Source: Lachnospiraceae bacterium (GTDB taxonomy: Bacteria; Bacillota; Clostridia; Lachnospirales; Lachnospiraceae). Taken from it: a DNA stretch of 64,000 nt. Below, piece by piece: positions 28,225 to 35,462 of the stretch. Position 1 is the stretch's first letter. Each line of letters begins with the position of its first letter. The notes beneath the pieces are model-generated. The model searched no databases. It was not told the origin of the DNA and saw nothing but the letters and a program-made list of their open reading frames with translations. Location: contig JAHZFJ010000001.1 of NCBI GenBank assembly GCA_019421365.1, positions 196,959 through 260,958 of the forward strand, given 5' to 3'. The position numbers were made by a program, and so were the translations under genes.

Positions 28225-28497
28225 GTGAATGGAATGAGGACAAGATATATACCATCAATAATAATGCTATTAGCAGGAGCAATAACTAGTGCTTTCTGTA
28301 TAATTAATTCGTATAGTGTTGATTTAACGCTAGAGATATTACTTGGTGTATTAATCCTATTCTATATTATTGGATTAATAGCAAGGAATTTAATTAGTCG
28401 AATTATAAGAACGGATTTGGAACAACCGGAAGATATGGATGTCGCTGCGGAAGGTGAAGAAACTGTAACTACGGAAGATGACGTTACAGAGCAATAA
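28225..28497 (+). CDS. Small two-helix membrane protein of the che operon, function unknown
   Basis: The 90-residue protein has two hydrophobic helices (about 10-30 and 38-57) and a short acidic tail rich in Glu and Asp. I recognise no family. It lies between cheD and the FliA-type sigma gene, a place where Bacillus has no gene, so it may be peculiar to clostridia. GTG 28225 is favoured by the TAGGAG site 8 bp upstream. An ATG at 28195 gives ten more residues but has no site. Confidence 0.6.
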   Translation: MNGMRTRYIPSIIMLLAGAITSAFCIINSYSVDLTLEILLGVLILFYIIGLIARNLISRIIRTDLEQPEDMDVAAEGEETVTTEDDVTEQ

Positions 28498-28498
28498 A

Positions 28499-28537
28499 GG
28501 TTACTGTTTAGTTCATAAGAACAACTAAATAGTAGCC
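28499..28537 (+). other. Long hairpin in front of the sigma factor gene
   Basis: Arms of 15 bases at 28499-28513 and 28523-28537 pair completely in RNA with two G-U wobbles around a 9-nt loop. No U run follows. It starts at the end of the upstream stop codon and ends about 26 bp before the GGAGG of the sigma gene, so it could act as a processing site, an mRNA stabiliser or a translational control element. Confidence 0.55.
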
Positions 28538-28573
28538 AATAGTGTAATATGATACAGTCTTTTGGAGGCGAAC

Positions 28574-29341
28574 ATGAACGAAGAAGGAAAGAATAGATTA
28601 TGGGAAGAGTACAGTAAGAGTCGAACAAGTTCAAATCGAGAGAAAATAATTCTTGAATATGCAGAATTAGTTAAAATAGTAGCTGGCCGACTCAGTATGT
28701 ATCTCGGATATAATGTGGAATATGATGATTTGGTGGGGTACGGAATCTTTGGACTAATAGATGCAATAGACAAATTTGATTATAATAAAGGTGTGAAATT
28801 TGAAACGTATGCTACTCTACGCATACGAGGAGCTATTTTAGATCAAATTCGAAAGATGGATTGGTTACCACGAACCTATCGACAGAAACAAAAGAAAATA
28901 GATTTAGCATACCAGAAATTAGAGGCTAAACTAGGTAGAGTAGCTACTGATGAAGAATTAGCAGAAGAGCTAGAGATTACAGTTAAGGAATTAACTACAT
29001 GGCAAACTCAAACAAAGATATCATCGCTAGTATCGTTAGATGAATACATTGAGCACGGAAGTGATGTACAAGTAGATGCGAATGAAAACTCGCACTACGT
29101 ACAGCCAGAAAAACTGGTTGAACGCAATGAATTGAAAGAGATTCTATTAGAAAGTTTAGAATCGTTAACTGAGAAAGAAAAGAAAGTAATAATACTGTAT
29201 TATTACGAAGAATTAACATTAAAAGAAATTAGTTTATCATTAGAAGTATCAGAATCAAGAGTGTCGCAGTTGCATACAAAGGCACTACAGAAAATGAGAA
29301 GCAAAATGGGAAATAACATAGAAATATTTAATATATTTTAA
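28574..29341 (+). CDS. fliA: Flagellar sigma factor (FliA/SigD/WhiG family)
   Basis: The 255-residue sigma-28-type factor has region 2 (YDDLVGYGIFGLIDAIDKFDYNKG, then FETYATLRIRGAILDQIRKMDWLPR), region 3 and region 4 (LTEKEKKVIILYYYEELTLKEI...SESRVSQLHTKAL). It directs transcription of late flagellar and chemotaxis genes and is normally held by the anti-sigma factor FlgM, not seen here. ATG 28574 has GGAGG at 28564-28568, which excludes the TTG at 28562. Position after cheC-cheD is as in Bacillus sigD. Confidence 0.95.
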   Translation: MNEEGKNRLWEEYSKSRTSSNREKIILEYAELVKIVAGRLSMYLGYNVEYDDLVGYGIFGLIDAIDKFDYNKGVKFETYATLRIRGAILDQIRKMDWLPRTYRQKQKKIDLAYQKLEAKLGRVATDEELAEELEITVKELTTWQTQTKISSLVSLDEYIEHGSDVQVDANENSHYVQPEKLVERNELKEILLESLESLTEKEKKVIILYYYEELTLKEISLSLEVSESRVSQLHTKALQKMRSKMGNNIEIFNIF

Positions 29342-29347
29342 AAACAG

Positions 29348-29388
29348 CAAGTTCTCTTTATCGTAAAAGGTTTCAGAGGACTTGTTTT
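29348..29388 (+). terminator. Terminator after the sigma factor gene
   Basis: CAAGTTCTCT (29348-29357) pairs with AGAGGACTTG (29375-29384), one wobble, loop of 17, followed by TTTT. An AAAACAG run precedes the 5' arm, so it may also work on the other strand. It marks the likely end of the main fla/che transcript. Confidence 0.65.
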
Positions 29389-29474
29389 AATACCAAGAAA
29401 TAAACATATGAAACAGGGAGGAACATTGACAAATAGTACAATACATTTGTTAAAGACGAAAGTGGGGGAATAAC

Positions 29475-31079
29475 ATGAAACAGAGAAATGGGTATTTTTA
29501 TCTACATATGAAAGATGATGGGGGGTATATTCATCTAGTTCCGAGTACGCAGGGTGGTGTGTCTGTAACTACAGATGAAATCTCAGCTTACTTATCAAAA
29601 ATCAAGATTAACAATTATGACATTAAAACATTACATGCAGCGGTAATATCTTTAGTTGAAGAAACCGATGTAAAGATATGTGAGAATACTATTCTACCTG
29701 TTATGGAATTAATGACAATAACTGTATCCGATGATAGGAAAACAGCTTATGCTAAATGGTATCCACCATCAAGTAATGGAAAATTATTAGATCTAGAAGA
29801 CATTAAATCAAGCATAGCAAGAGAAGGAATCAAGTATGGAGTCCAGAATTCAGCAATTACTGAATTTTTAAGAGAACGTTGCTATAATACAAATGTTGTT
29901 ATTGCAAAAGGTTTAGATGCAGTAGAGGGAAAGAGTGCAGAAATTAAATATTATTTCCAGATTGATCGTACATTAAAGCCAAAGCATAATGAAGATGGAT
30001 CCGTAGATTTTCATCAATTGGATATGATTAGCCATGTGAATAAAGATCAATTAATAGCTGAGTTAGTTCCTGCTGATGCAGGTGTTCCAGGTATTGATGT
30101 GTTTGGTAATATAATTAGGCCACAAAAGGTTATGAATAAGATATTGAGACACGGAAACAATATTTATCTATCAGATGATGGATTGAAGATGTACGCTGGT
30201 GTTGCGGGGCATGTTGAATTAACAGATGAAAAAGTATTTGTATCGGATACCTTCGAAGTACTTGCTGATGTTGATACATCCACAGGGGATATTACATATG
30301 ATGGTAATGTCCATATAAAGGGAAATGTTAGAACGGGATTTACGGTTCGTGCAAAAGGTGATATTATTGTAGACGGTGTTGTTGAAGGCGCGGAATTACA
30401 TAGTGAGGGACATATAATATTAAAACGTGGTATCCAAGGTATGAATCGCGGACTTCTACAGGCTGCCGGAAACATATTGAGTAAATTCATCGAAAGTTCT
30501 ACTGTTAAGTCAGGTGGTTATGTTGATACGGAAGCAATCCTACACAGTAAGGTATATGCTAGAACGGATGTTGTGGTTAGTGGAAAGAAGGGATTTGTAA
30601 CTGGCGGGGAGATTAAAGCCGGTTCACTTATTCGCCTAAAAACTGCTGGATCGACAATGGGTACCTCTACTATACTTGAAGTAGGTGTTGACCCTACATT
30701 AGGCGATTCCTATAGAGATTGTGAAGTGCAAATAGTTTCGATGCAAGAAGAAAAAGAGAAGATAGTTCAAATTCTAACTTTATTTAAGAAGAAAGTTATG
30801 AGCGGAGAAAAGCTATCAGCTGAGAAGTTACAGCATTTGCAAAAATTATCGATACAAAATGCTGAAATAGATAAGAAACTAGAGCCGTTAATAAAACAAT
30901 ACGATCAATTACAAGGAAAGATGGAAGAGAATATTAATGGTAAAGTTGTTGTAGAGAACATGGCGTATTCAGGAGTACGTGTATCAATTGGAAATGTAAT
31001 GTATATTATTAAAAATACAGAACATCATTGCCAGTTTGTTAAAGATAAGGCTGATATCAAAGTGCTAGGATTGAATTAA
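29475..31079 (+). CDS. FapA/DUF342-family protein
   Basis: The 534-residue protein has the DUF342 (FapA) pattern: an N-terminal domain, then Gly-rich beta-helix-like repeats (DITYDGNVHIKGNVRTGFTVRAKGDIIVDGVVEGAELHSEG in pieces, GGYVDTEAILHSKVYARTDVVVSG), and a coiled-coil C-terminus (about 415-480). The family is cytoplasmic and often lies near flagellar or polar genes. In Vibrio FapA links polarity/biofilm signals, but a function in Firmicutes is unknown. It begins 2 bp after a tiny reading frame (29426-29473), with a GTGGGGGAA site. Confidence 0.8.
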   Translation: MKQRNGYFYLHMKDDGGYIHLVPSTQGGVSVTTDEISAYLSKIKINNYDIKTLHAAVISLVEETDVKICENTILPVMELMTITVSDDRKTAYAKWYPPSSNGKLLDLEDIKSSIAREGIKYGVQNSAITEFLRERCYNTNVVIAKGLDAVEGKSAEIKYYFQIDRTLKPKHNEDGSVDFHQLDMISHVNKDQLIAELVPADAGVPGIDVFGNIIRPQKVMNKILRHGNNIYLSDDGLKMYAGVAGHVELTDEKVFVSDTFEVLADVDTSTGDITYDGNVHIKGNVRTGFTVRAKGDIIVDGVVEGAELHSEGHIILKRGIQGMNRGLLQAAGNILSKFIESSTVKSGGYVDTEAILHSKVYARTDVVVSGKKGFVTGGEIKAGSLIRLKTAGSTMGTSTILEVGVDPTLGDSYRDCEVQIVSMQEEKEKIVQILTLFKKKVMSGEKLSAEKLQHLQKLSIQNAEIDKKLEPLIKQYDQLQGKMEENINGKVVVENMAYSGVRVSIGNVMYIIKNTEHHCQFVKDKADIKVLGLN

Positions 31080-31100
31080 TTTGAAGAAAGGGAGAATCTT

Positions 31101-31418
31101 ATGTCAATTAGTCAATTTGATATGTTAACATTGGTACCTCGTGTAAATGAAGTGTCTAATATTAGGCAAGTTGAGATGCAACGACCTACACAGGAACAGG
31201 CACAGATGAACACTGTGTTTCAACAACATATAAAGCATGACCAGAGAAAAACGGTGGAAACCAAAAAAGGTGAGTATAAAGAAACGCGTTATGATGCAAA
31301 AGAAAAAGGGAATGGACAATTAATGGAAAATAAAAACAAGAAGGGGAAAAAGAGACAAGAAGAGACTCCTCTTAAATCGAGTCCTTCTAATGGCTGTTCA
31401 TTTGATATTAAAATATAA
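31101..31418 (+). CDS. Small hydrophilic protein, unknown function
   Basis: The 105-residue protein is very polar and rich in Lys, Gln and Glu, with no membrane segment or known motif. The middle is a basic, likely disordered stretch (residues 45-95). GAAAGGGAGAATC precedes the ATG at 31101. It follows the DUF342 gene by 21 bp and is followed by the SwrB-position gene, so it is probably part of the same transcript. I do not recognise a family. Confidence 0.55.
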   Translation: MSISQFDMLTLVPRVNEVSNIRQVEMQRPTQEQAQMNTVFQQHIKHDQRKTVETKKGEYKETRYDAKEKGNGQLMENKNKKGKKRQEETPLKSSPSNGCSFDIKI

Positions 31419-31432
31419 GCAGGAGAAAGTAT

Positions 31433-32161
31433 ATGACGGTATTTGATGTATGCATGGTAATTGTTGGTTTAGTCTTAATTGGAGTAAGTTTTTTCTTCAC
31501 AGAGAAGGCTGCTTCTAAGGGAAAAAAAGAAGAATTGGAAAATTCAATAAAGGGGCTAGACGAGGATCGTTTACTTGCAATACAAAACACAGTAGAGGAC
31601 AATTTGGTAAAGATTTCAGAAGCTATAGTTGTTAAGACAGAGAATAATCTTAATAAGGTAACCAATGAAAAAATAATGGCTATTAGCGATTACTCAGATC
31701 AGATTATTGAGAAGATAGAACAAAATCACATGGAAGTGGTGTTCTTGTATAATATGCTTAATGAAAAAGAAAATTCTTTAAAAGAAAATTATTGTAGAAA
31801 CGAAAATAGTTGTCAGGAAGAAAATTATTGTAGTGATGAACATCAAACAACGAATAAAGATTCAATAGATAGTGAATTAGACAACCAAACAGATTCGAAT
31901 AATTCAATCGAAGTGGATAATAGTTATAAAAATCCAATGAAAGATACCCAAGGTATCAATGATGATGAGTCAGCAATGCTTGTTGGAAATATAAATTATT
32001 CACATCATGAGCAAGAATTTACAGAAGAAGATAAACAAAATAACAACCAAGAAATTATAACGTTATATGCGGAAGGAAAGAGTATTACCGAGATAGCTAA
32101 GACTTTGGACTTAGGAAAAGGTGAAGTGAGCTTCGTATTAAATCTGTATAAGCAAAATTAA
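31433..32161 (+). CDS. Membrane-anchored coiled-coil protein with C-terminal HTH-like motif (DUF6115-type)
   Basis: The 242-residue protein has an N-terminal membrane helix (about residues 3-24), an amphipathic coiled coil (about 30-110), a low-complexity Asn/Ser/Glu region, and a C-terminal helix-turn-helix-like segment EGKSITEIAKTLDLGKGEVSFVL. This combination resembles the DUF6115 group. It occupies the place of Bacillus SwrB (downstream of sigD, also one membrane helix plus coiled coil), so it may promote flagellar export or assembly, but this is inference. It is separated from the small hydrophilic gene by 14 bp. Confidence 0.65.
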   Translation: MTVFDVCMVIVGLVLIGVSFFFTEKAASKGKKEELENSIKGLDEDRLLAIQNTVEDNLVKISEAIVVKTENNLNKVTNEKIMAISDYSDQIIEKIEQNHMEVVFLYNMLNEKENSLKENYCRNENSCQEENYCSDEHQTTNKDSIDSELDNQTDSNNSIEVDNSYKNPMKDTQGINDDESAMLVGNINYSHHEQEFTEEDKQNNNQEIITLYAEGKSITEIAKTLDLGKGEVSFVLNLYKQN

Positions 32162-32188
32162 TTTTGTTATTGGTTAGGAAGGTTTGGT

Positions 32189-32839
32189 TTGTATATGAAA
32201 TTAAAACTAAGATACTTTATTCGTGGCTTAGGGATTGGTATTGTATTCACGGCTATTATAATGTCGCTGTCTTTACAAGCATCCCGTAGCAGAATAATAA
32301 GAGAAAATGCATTAACAAAAGAAGAAATTATGGAAAAAGCCATGGGTTATGGAATGATATTAGATTCATCTGAAGATACTACTCATGTTGAAGAAAATGA
32401 TTCTTCTAAAGAAGAACAAGATCAGGAAGAAAATGATGATAAAGATGTTATAAAATCGGAAGAAGTCGCAGAAACCAAAGATGATTCATCTGAAGATAAA
32501 GAAGAAACAAGTGTTGATTCTATAAAAGACGAGGAAACATCGACACAAGAGACAAATGAAAAGAGTAAGGATACGAAAGAAGAAGTAGCAGATGAAAATT
32601 CAAAGAAAGATGATTCCGTAGTATCCATAGACTATATTCCCATTAAAATAACATCAGGGATGACGGCTACTGCTGTAGGTCATTTGTTAAAAGAAGAAGG
32701 TGTTATTGATGATCCAGATGAATTCCGTAGCTATATGTCAGAACAAGGCTATTCGAGTAAGATTCTAACTGGAAATTACCTAATACCAGTATCTGCAAGC
32801 TATAAGAAGATTGCGAAAATTATTACAACAAAGCAATAG
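32189..32839 (+). CDS. Membrane-anchored protein with MltG/YceG-like N-domain module
   Basis: The 216-residue protein has a membrane helix at about 12-32, a long acidic Glu/Asp/Ser/Lys linker (about 65-145) and a small C-terminal module (about 150-212) with ITSGMTATAVGHLLKEEGVI and ILTGNYLIPVSASYKKIAKI, the pattern of the LysM-like substrate-binding domain of MltG/YceG. The catalytic transglycosylase domain is absent, so it may bind peptidoglycan without cutting it. The start is TTG 32189 (AGGAAGG 6 bp upstream) or ATG 32195 (12 bp downstream of it). It is the last gene before rpsB. Confidence 0.6.
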   Translation: MYMKLKLRYFIRGLGIGIVFTAIIMSLSLQASRSRIIRENALTKEEIMEKAMGYGMILDSSEDTTHVEENDSSKEEQDQEENDDKDVIKSEEVAETKDDSSEDKEETSVDSIKDEETSTQETNEKSKDTKEEVADENSKKDDSVVSIDYIPIKITSGMTATAVGHLLKEEGVIDDPDEFRSYMSEQGYSSKILTGNYLIPVSASYKKIAKIITTKQ

Positions 32840-32863
32840 ATAAAAAAAGAAAATAAAAAAAGC

Positions 32864-32892
32864 TTGTCATATGTAAAACCATGTGATATACT
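32864..32892 (+). promoter_or_regulatory. rpsB promoter, sigma-A type
   Basis: TTGTCA (32864-32869) and TATACT (32887-32892) are spaced by exactly 17 bp. Transcription would begin near 32899, leaving a leader of about 95 nt before rpsB. This is the best promoter match in the housekeeping block and fits the high expression of ribosomal protein S2. Confidence 0.8.
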
Positions 32893-32909
32893 TGCTATGT
32901 TAAAATACA

Positions 32910-32966
32910 CGTATATTGATTTCTGACAGGGTGCCATAATGGTCTGTCATTAAGCTGAAATATACG
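32910..32966 (+). promoter_or_regulatory. Structured rpsB mRNA leader
   Basis: Nested pairings fold this leader: CGTAT/ATACG (32910-32914 with 32962-32966), ATTTC/GAAAT (32919-32923 with 32957-32961), TGACAG/CTGTCA (32924-32929 with 32944-32949) and a top CCAT/ATGG (32934-32937 with 32939-32942). A bulge and a 7-nt unpaired side remain. Such leaders in ribosomal protein mRNAs often bind the encoded protein; S2 autoregulation is plausible. Confidence 0.6.
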
Positions 32967-32994
32967 GAAGAAATCAACCAAATGGAGGTAAATT

Positions 32995-33723
32995 ATGAGC
33001 GTTATATCAATGAAACAATTACTTGAAGCTGGTGTACATTTCGGACACCAAACTAGAAGATGGAACCCTAAAATGGCAGAGTACATCTACACTGAAAGAA
33101 ACGGTATCTATATTATCGATTTACAAAAATCTGTAGGTAAAGTAGATGAAGCTTACAATGCTATTAAAGATATCGTAGCAGATGGTGGTACTGTTCTTTT
33201 CGTTGGTACTAAGAAACAAGCTCAAGATTCTGTTAAATCAGAAGCTGAACGTTGTGGAATGTACTACGTAAACGAAAGATGGTTAGGCGGTATGCTTACA
33301 AACTTCAAGACTATCCAAGGTAGAATTGAAAGATTAAAAGCTATCGAAACTATGGCAGAAGACGGAACTTTCGATGTTCTTCCTAAGAAAGAAGTTATCA
33401 ACCTTAAGAAAGAACAAGAAAAACTTGAAAAGAATCTTGGTGGTATCAAGAACATGAAGAACATCCCAGATGCAATCTTCGTTGTTGATCCTAAAAAAGA
33501 AAGAATCTGTATTCAAGAAGCACATACATTAGGAATTCCACTAATTGGTATCGCTGATACTAACTGTGATCCAGAAGAATTAGATTTCGTAATTCCAGGT
33601 AATGATGATGCAATCAGAGCAGTTAAATTAATCGTTGCTAAGATGGCTGATGCAGTTATCGAAGCTAATCAAGGTGCTCAATTAAACGATGAAGCTCCTG
33701 TTGAAGAAGCAGTAGAAGCTTAA
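32995..33723 (+). CDS. rpsB: 30S ribosomal protein S2
   Basis: The 242-residue protein has the S2 signatures MKQLLEAGVHFGHQTRRWNPKM near the start (first 20 residues given by MSVISMKQLLEAGVHFGHQT) and PDAIFVVDPKKERICIQEA in the second half, with a typical length of about 240. S2 is a component of the small ribosomal subunit. It has its own strong promoter and leader upstream and an AATGGAGGTAAATT site. tsf follows after 245 bp carrying three hairpins. Confidence 0.98.
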   Translation: MSVISMKQLLEAGVHFGHQTRRWNPKMAEYIYTERNGIYIIDLQKSVGKVDEAYNAIKDIVADGGTVLFVGTKKQAQDSVKSEAERCGMYYVNERWLGGMLTNFKTIQGRIERLKAIETMAEDGTFDVLPKKEVINLKKEQEKLEKNLGGIKNMKNIPDAIFVVDPKKERICIQEAHTLGIPLIGIADTNCDPEELDFVIPGNDDAIRAVKLIVAKMADAVIEANQGAQLNDEAPVEEAVEA

Positions 33724-33754
33724 TCTGTTTATTCATACCCTATATGGGCTTGCG

Positions 33755-33879
33755 ATAATGCTTCAGCCAGGGTTACCCGGTTGAAGCATTATTCATGATA
33801 ATAGAAAGTTCGCTAAGCGTACTTTCTATTGTTTATGAATAACTTTAATACTTTACATATCATTCGTGAATGATGTGTA
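33755..33879 (+). other. Three tandem hairpins between rpsB and tsf
   Basis: Hairpin 1 pairs ATAATGCTTCA (33755-33765) with TGAAGCATTAT (33782-33792). Hairpin 2 pairs AATAGAAAGT (33800-33809) with ACTTTCTATT (33821-33830), with CGC/GCG in its loop. Hairpin 3 pairs TACATATCATTC (33854-33865) with GAATGATGTGTA (33868-33879), one wobble and a tiny loop. None has a strong U run directly after it, so partial attenuation or RNA processing is likelier than full termination. Confidence 0.55.
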
Positions 33880-33968
33880 TTAGTTTTGTATTATAAAGAG
33901 AGCAATAATGCTACTCATAATAAGAATAAAAATACGAAAACGTAGATTAATAACGGAGGTATTCGAAC

Positions 33969-34895
33969 ATGGCTATTACAGCGTCAATGGTAAAAGAACT
34001 TAGAGAAATGACAGGTGCAGGAATGATGGATTGTAAAAAAGCTCTTGCACAAACTGATGGTGATATGGACAAAGCAGTAGAATTCTTAAGAGAAAAAGGT
34101 CTTGCTGCAGCTGAAAAGAAAGCTGGAAGAATCGCAGCTGAAGGTCTTGTAGCAACTAACGTATCTGCAGACGGTAAAATAGCTTCTATCGTAGAAGTTA
34201 ACAGTGAAACAGATTTCGTTGCTAAAAACGAAAAATTCCAAAACTATGTAGCAGAAGTAGCAGCTCAAGCAGCTTCAACTACAGCTACAGATATCGAAGC
34301 TTTCTTAGCAGAAGCTTGGGCAGCTGATACAAGTATGTCAGTTAAAGAAGCTTTAGCAGCTCAAATCGCTGTTATTGGTGAAAACATGAACATCAGAAGA
34401 TTCCAAAAAATCGTTGCTGAAAACGGATTTGTTGAATCATACATCCATGCTGGTGGTAGAGTTGGTGTTTTAGTTGAAGTTGAAACTTCAGTAGTTAATG
34501 ACCAAACTAAAGCAGTTGCTAAAGATGTAGCTATGCAAATCGCTGCTATCGCTCCTAAATATTTATCATCTGATGAAGTTCCAGCTGAATACAAAGAGCA
34601 TGAAAAAGAAATCTTAAAAGCTCAAGCTATGAACGAAAACCCAGATAAACCAGAAAACATCATTGAAAAAATGATCATTGGTCGTTTAAACAAACAATTA
34701 AAAGAAGTTTGTTTATTAGAACAAGCTTTCATCAAAGATGAAGACTTAACAGTTAAAAAATATGTTGAAACAGCTGCTAAAGAAATCGGTGCTGATATCA
34801 CAATTAAGAGCTTCGTTCGTTTCGAAACTGGCGAAGGTATCGAAAAGAAATCAGAAGATTTCGCTGCAGAAGTTGCTGCTCAAATGGCTAAATAA
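33969..34895 (+). CDS. tsf: Elongation factor Ts
   Basis: The 308-residue protein starts MAITASMVKELREMTGAGMM followed by DCKKAL, and has the TDFVAKN core motif, the classic EF-Ts pattern. It recharges EF-Tu with GTP. CGGAGGTATTCGAAC precedes the start. As in most bacteria it follows rpsB. What is unusual is that its normal downstream neighbour pyrH lies 7.6 kb away. Confidence 0.98.
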   Translation: MAITASMVKELREMTGAGMMDCKKALAQTDGDMDKAVEFLREKGLAAAEKKAGRIAAEGLVATNVSADGKIASIVEVNSETDFVAKNEKFQNYVAEVAAQAASTTATDIEAFLAEAWAADTSMSVKEALAAQIAVIGENMNIRRFQKIVAENGFVESYIHAGGRVGVLVEVETSVVNDQTKAVAKDVAMQIAAIAPKYLSSDEVPAEYKEHEKEILKAQAMNENPDKPENIIEKMIIGRLNKQLKEVCLLEQAFIKDEDLTVKKYVETAAKEIGADITIKSFVRFETGEGIEKKSEDFAAEVAAQMAK

Positions 34896-34922
34896 GCGAA
34901 GTTTTCAATATAATATAATTTG

Positions 34923-35065
34923 TAACTGTTCAGAGCCAAGCAGAATAATTTAAAAATGCATGTTGAATGCTTGCATTCAGGAATGCGTTTTTGAATTATT
35001 CTATTTGGCGGATACGCCACATTGAGGAAAACCGTAGGTTTTTCGAGATTGGCTCTGAACAGTTA
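34923..35065. repeat. 143-bp cloverleaf-like palindromic element
   Basis: A 17-bp perfect inverted repeat closes the element: TAACTGTTCAGAGCCAA (34923-34939) with TTGGCTCTGAACAGTTA (35049-35065). Inside are three further hairpins: a 20-bp arm pair (34942-34961 with 34983-35002, two G-U wobbles), a TGGCG/CGCCA hairpin (35006-35010 with 35015-35019), and GGAAAACC/GGTTTTTC (35026-35033 with 35037-35044). It lies between tsf and its terminator. It could be a miniature inverted-repeat mobile element or a structured RNA. No coding frame is present. Confidence 0.7.
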
Positions 35066-35078
35066 TTATATTTAAAAC

Positions 35079-35159
35079 TTTAGGAGGCTCCAAATGTCTT
35101 ATATTATCGGTTTTCACATGATATATAAGGTGTTTGGGGCCTTTTTGTTGTCTCCTAAA
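35079..35159 (+). terminator. Long terminator hairpin downstream of tsf
   Basis: A stem of about 23 bp with wobbles and one bulge runs from AGGCTCCAAATGTC (35085 on) to GTGTTTGGGGCCT (ending 35142) and ends in a T run (35142-35146). An outer TTTAGGAG/CTCCTAAA pair (35079-35086 with 35152-35159) extends it. It would end rpsB-tsf transcription. A 25-codon reading frame with a strong AGGAGG site (ATG 35094, stop 35169-35171) lies inside it and may be accidental. Confidence 0.65.
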
Positions 35160-35161
35160 AT

Positions 35162-35234
35162 ATACCGTTGAATACCGTTAAATATCGTAGAAAATCAAAA
35201 AAATTTGAGTATTACTCAAATCGTGTTTTGAGTA
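35162..35234. repeat. Tandem 10-mers followed by TTTGAGTA palindrome
   Basis: Three 10-bp units in tandem (ATACCGTTGA, ATACCGTTAA, ATATCGTAGA; 35162-35191) are followed by a perfect 19-bp palindrome ATTTGAGTATTACTCAAAT (35203-35221) and a further TTTTGAGTA copy (35226-35234). Such clusters can be protein-binding sites. The remaining bases up to 35462 contain a GAACATTGAAAACTGAATA stretch (about 35317-35335) that recalls rRNA-operon spacers, and otherwise nothing I recognise. Confidence 0.5.
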
Positions 35235-35462
35235 AAATGAATACAAAAATCTTTAGCGAAGATTAATAGAGAAATTAATCCAAAGTAGTTAAATGATATT
35301 TTAGTTAAGTAAGGAACATTGAAAACTGAATATTGATAGTTGTTAGTAGGGTTGGAATAAAAAGGTATACATGATTTTTTTGTTGTGATATCATATGATT
35401 ATTAGTTTGCTGTAGTAATGTATTACGTAGTATAGATTATTTATATAATAGGGGGGAGAAAA

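Noticed and set aside
34923..35065. CRISPR-type repeats
   Set aside because: There are no regularly spaced repeats with unique spacers here or anywhere in the window.
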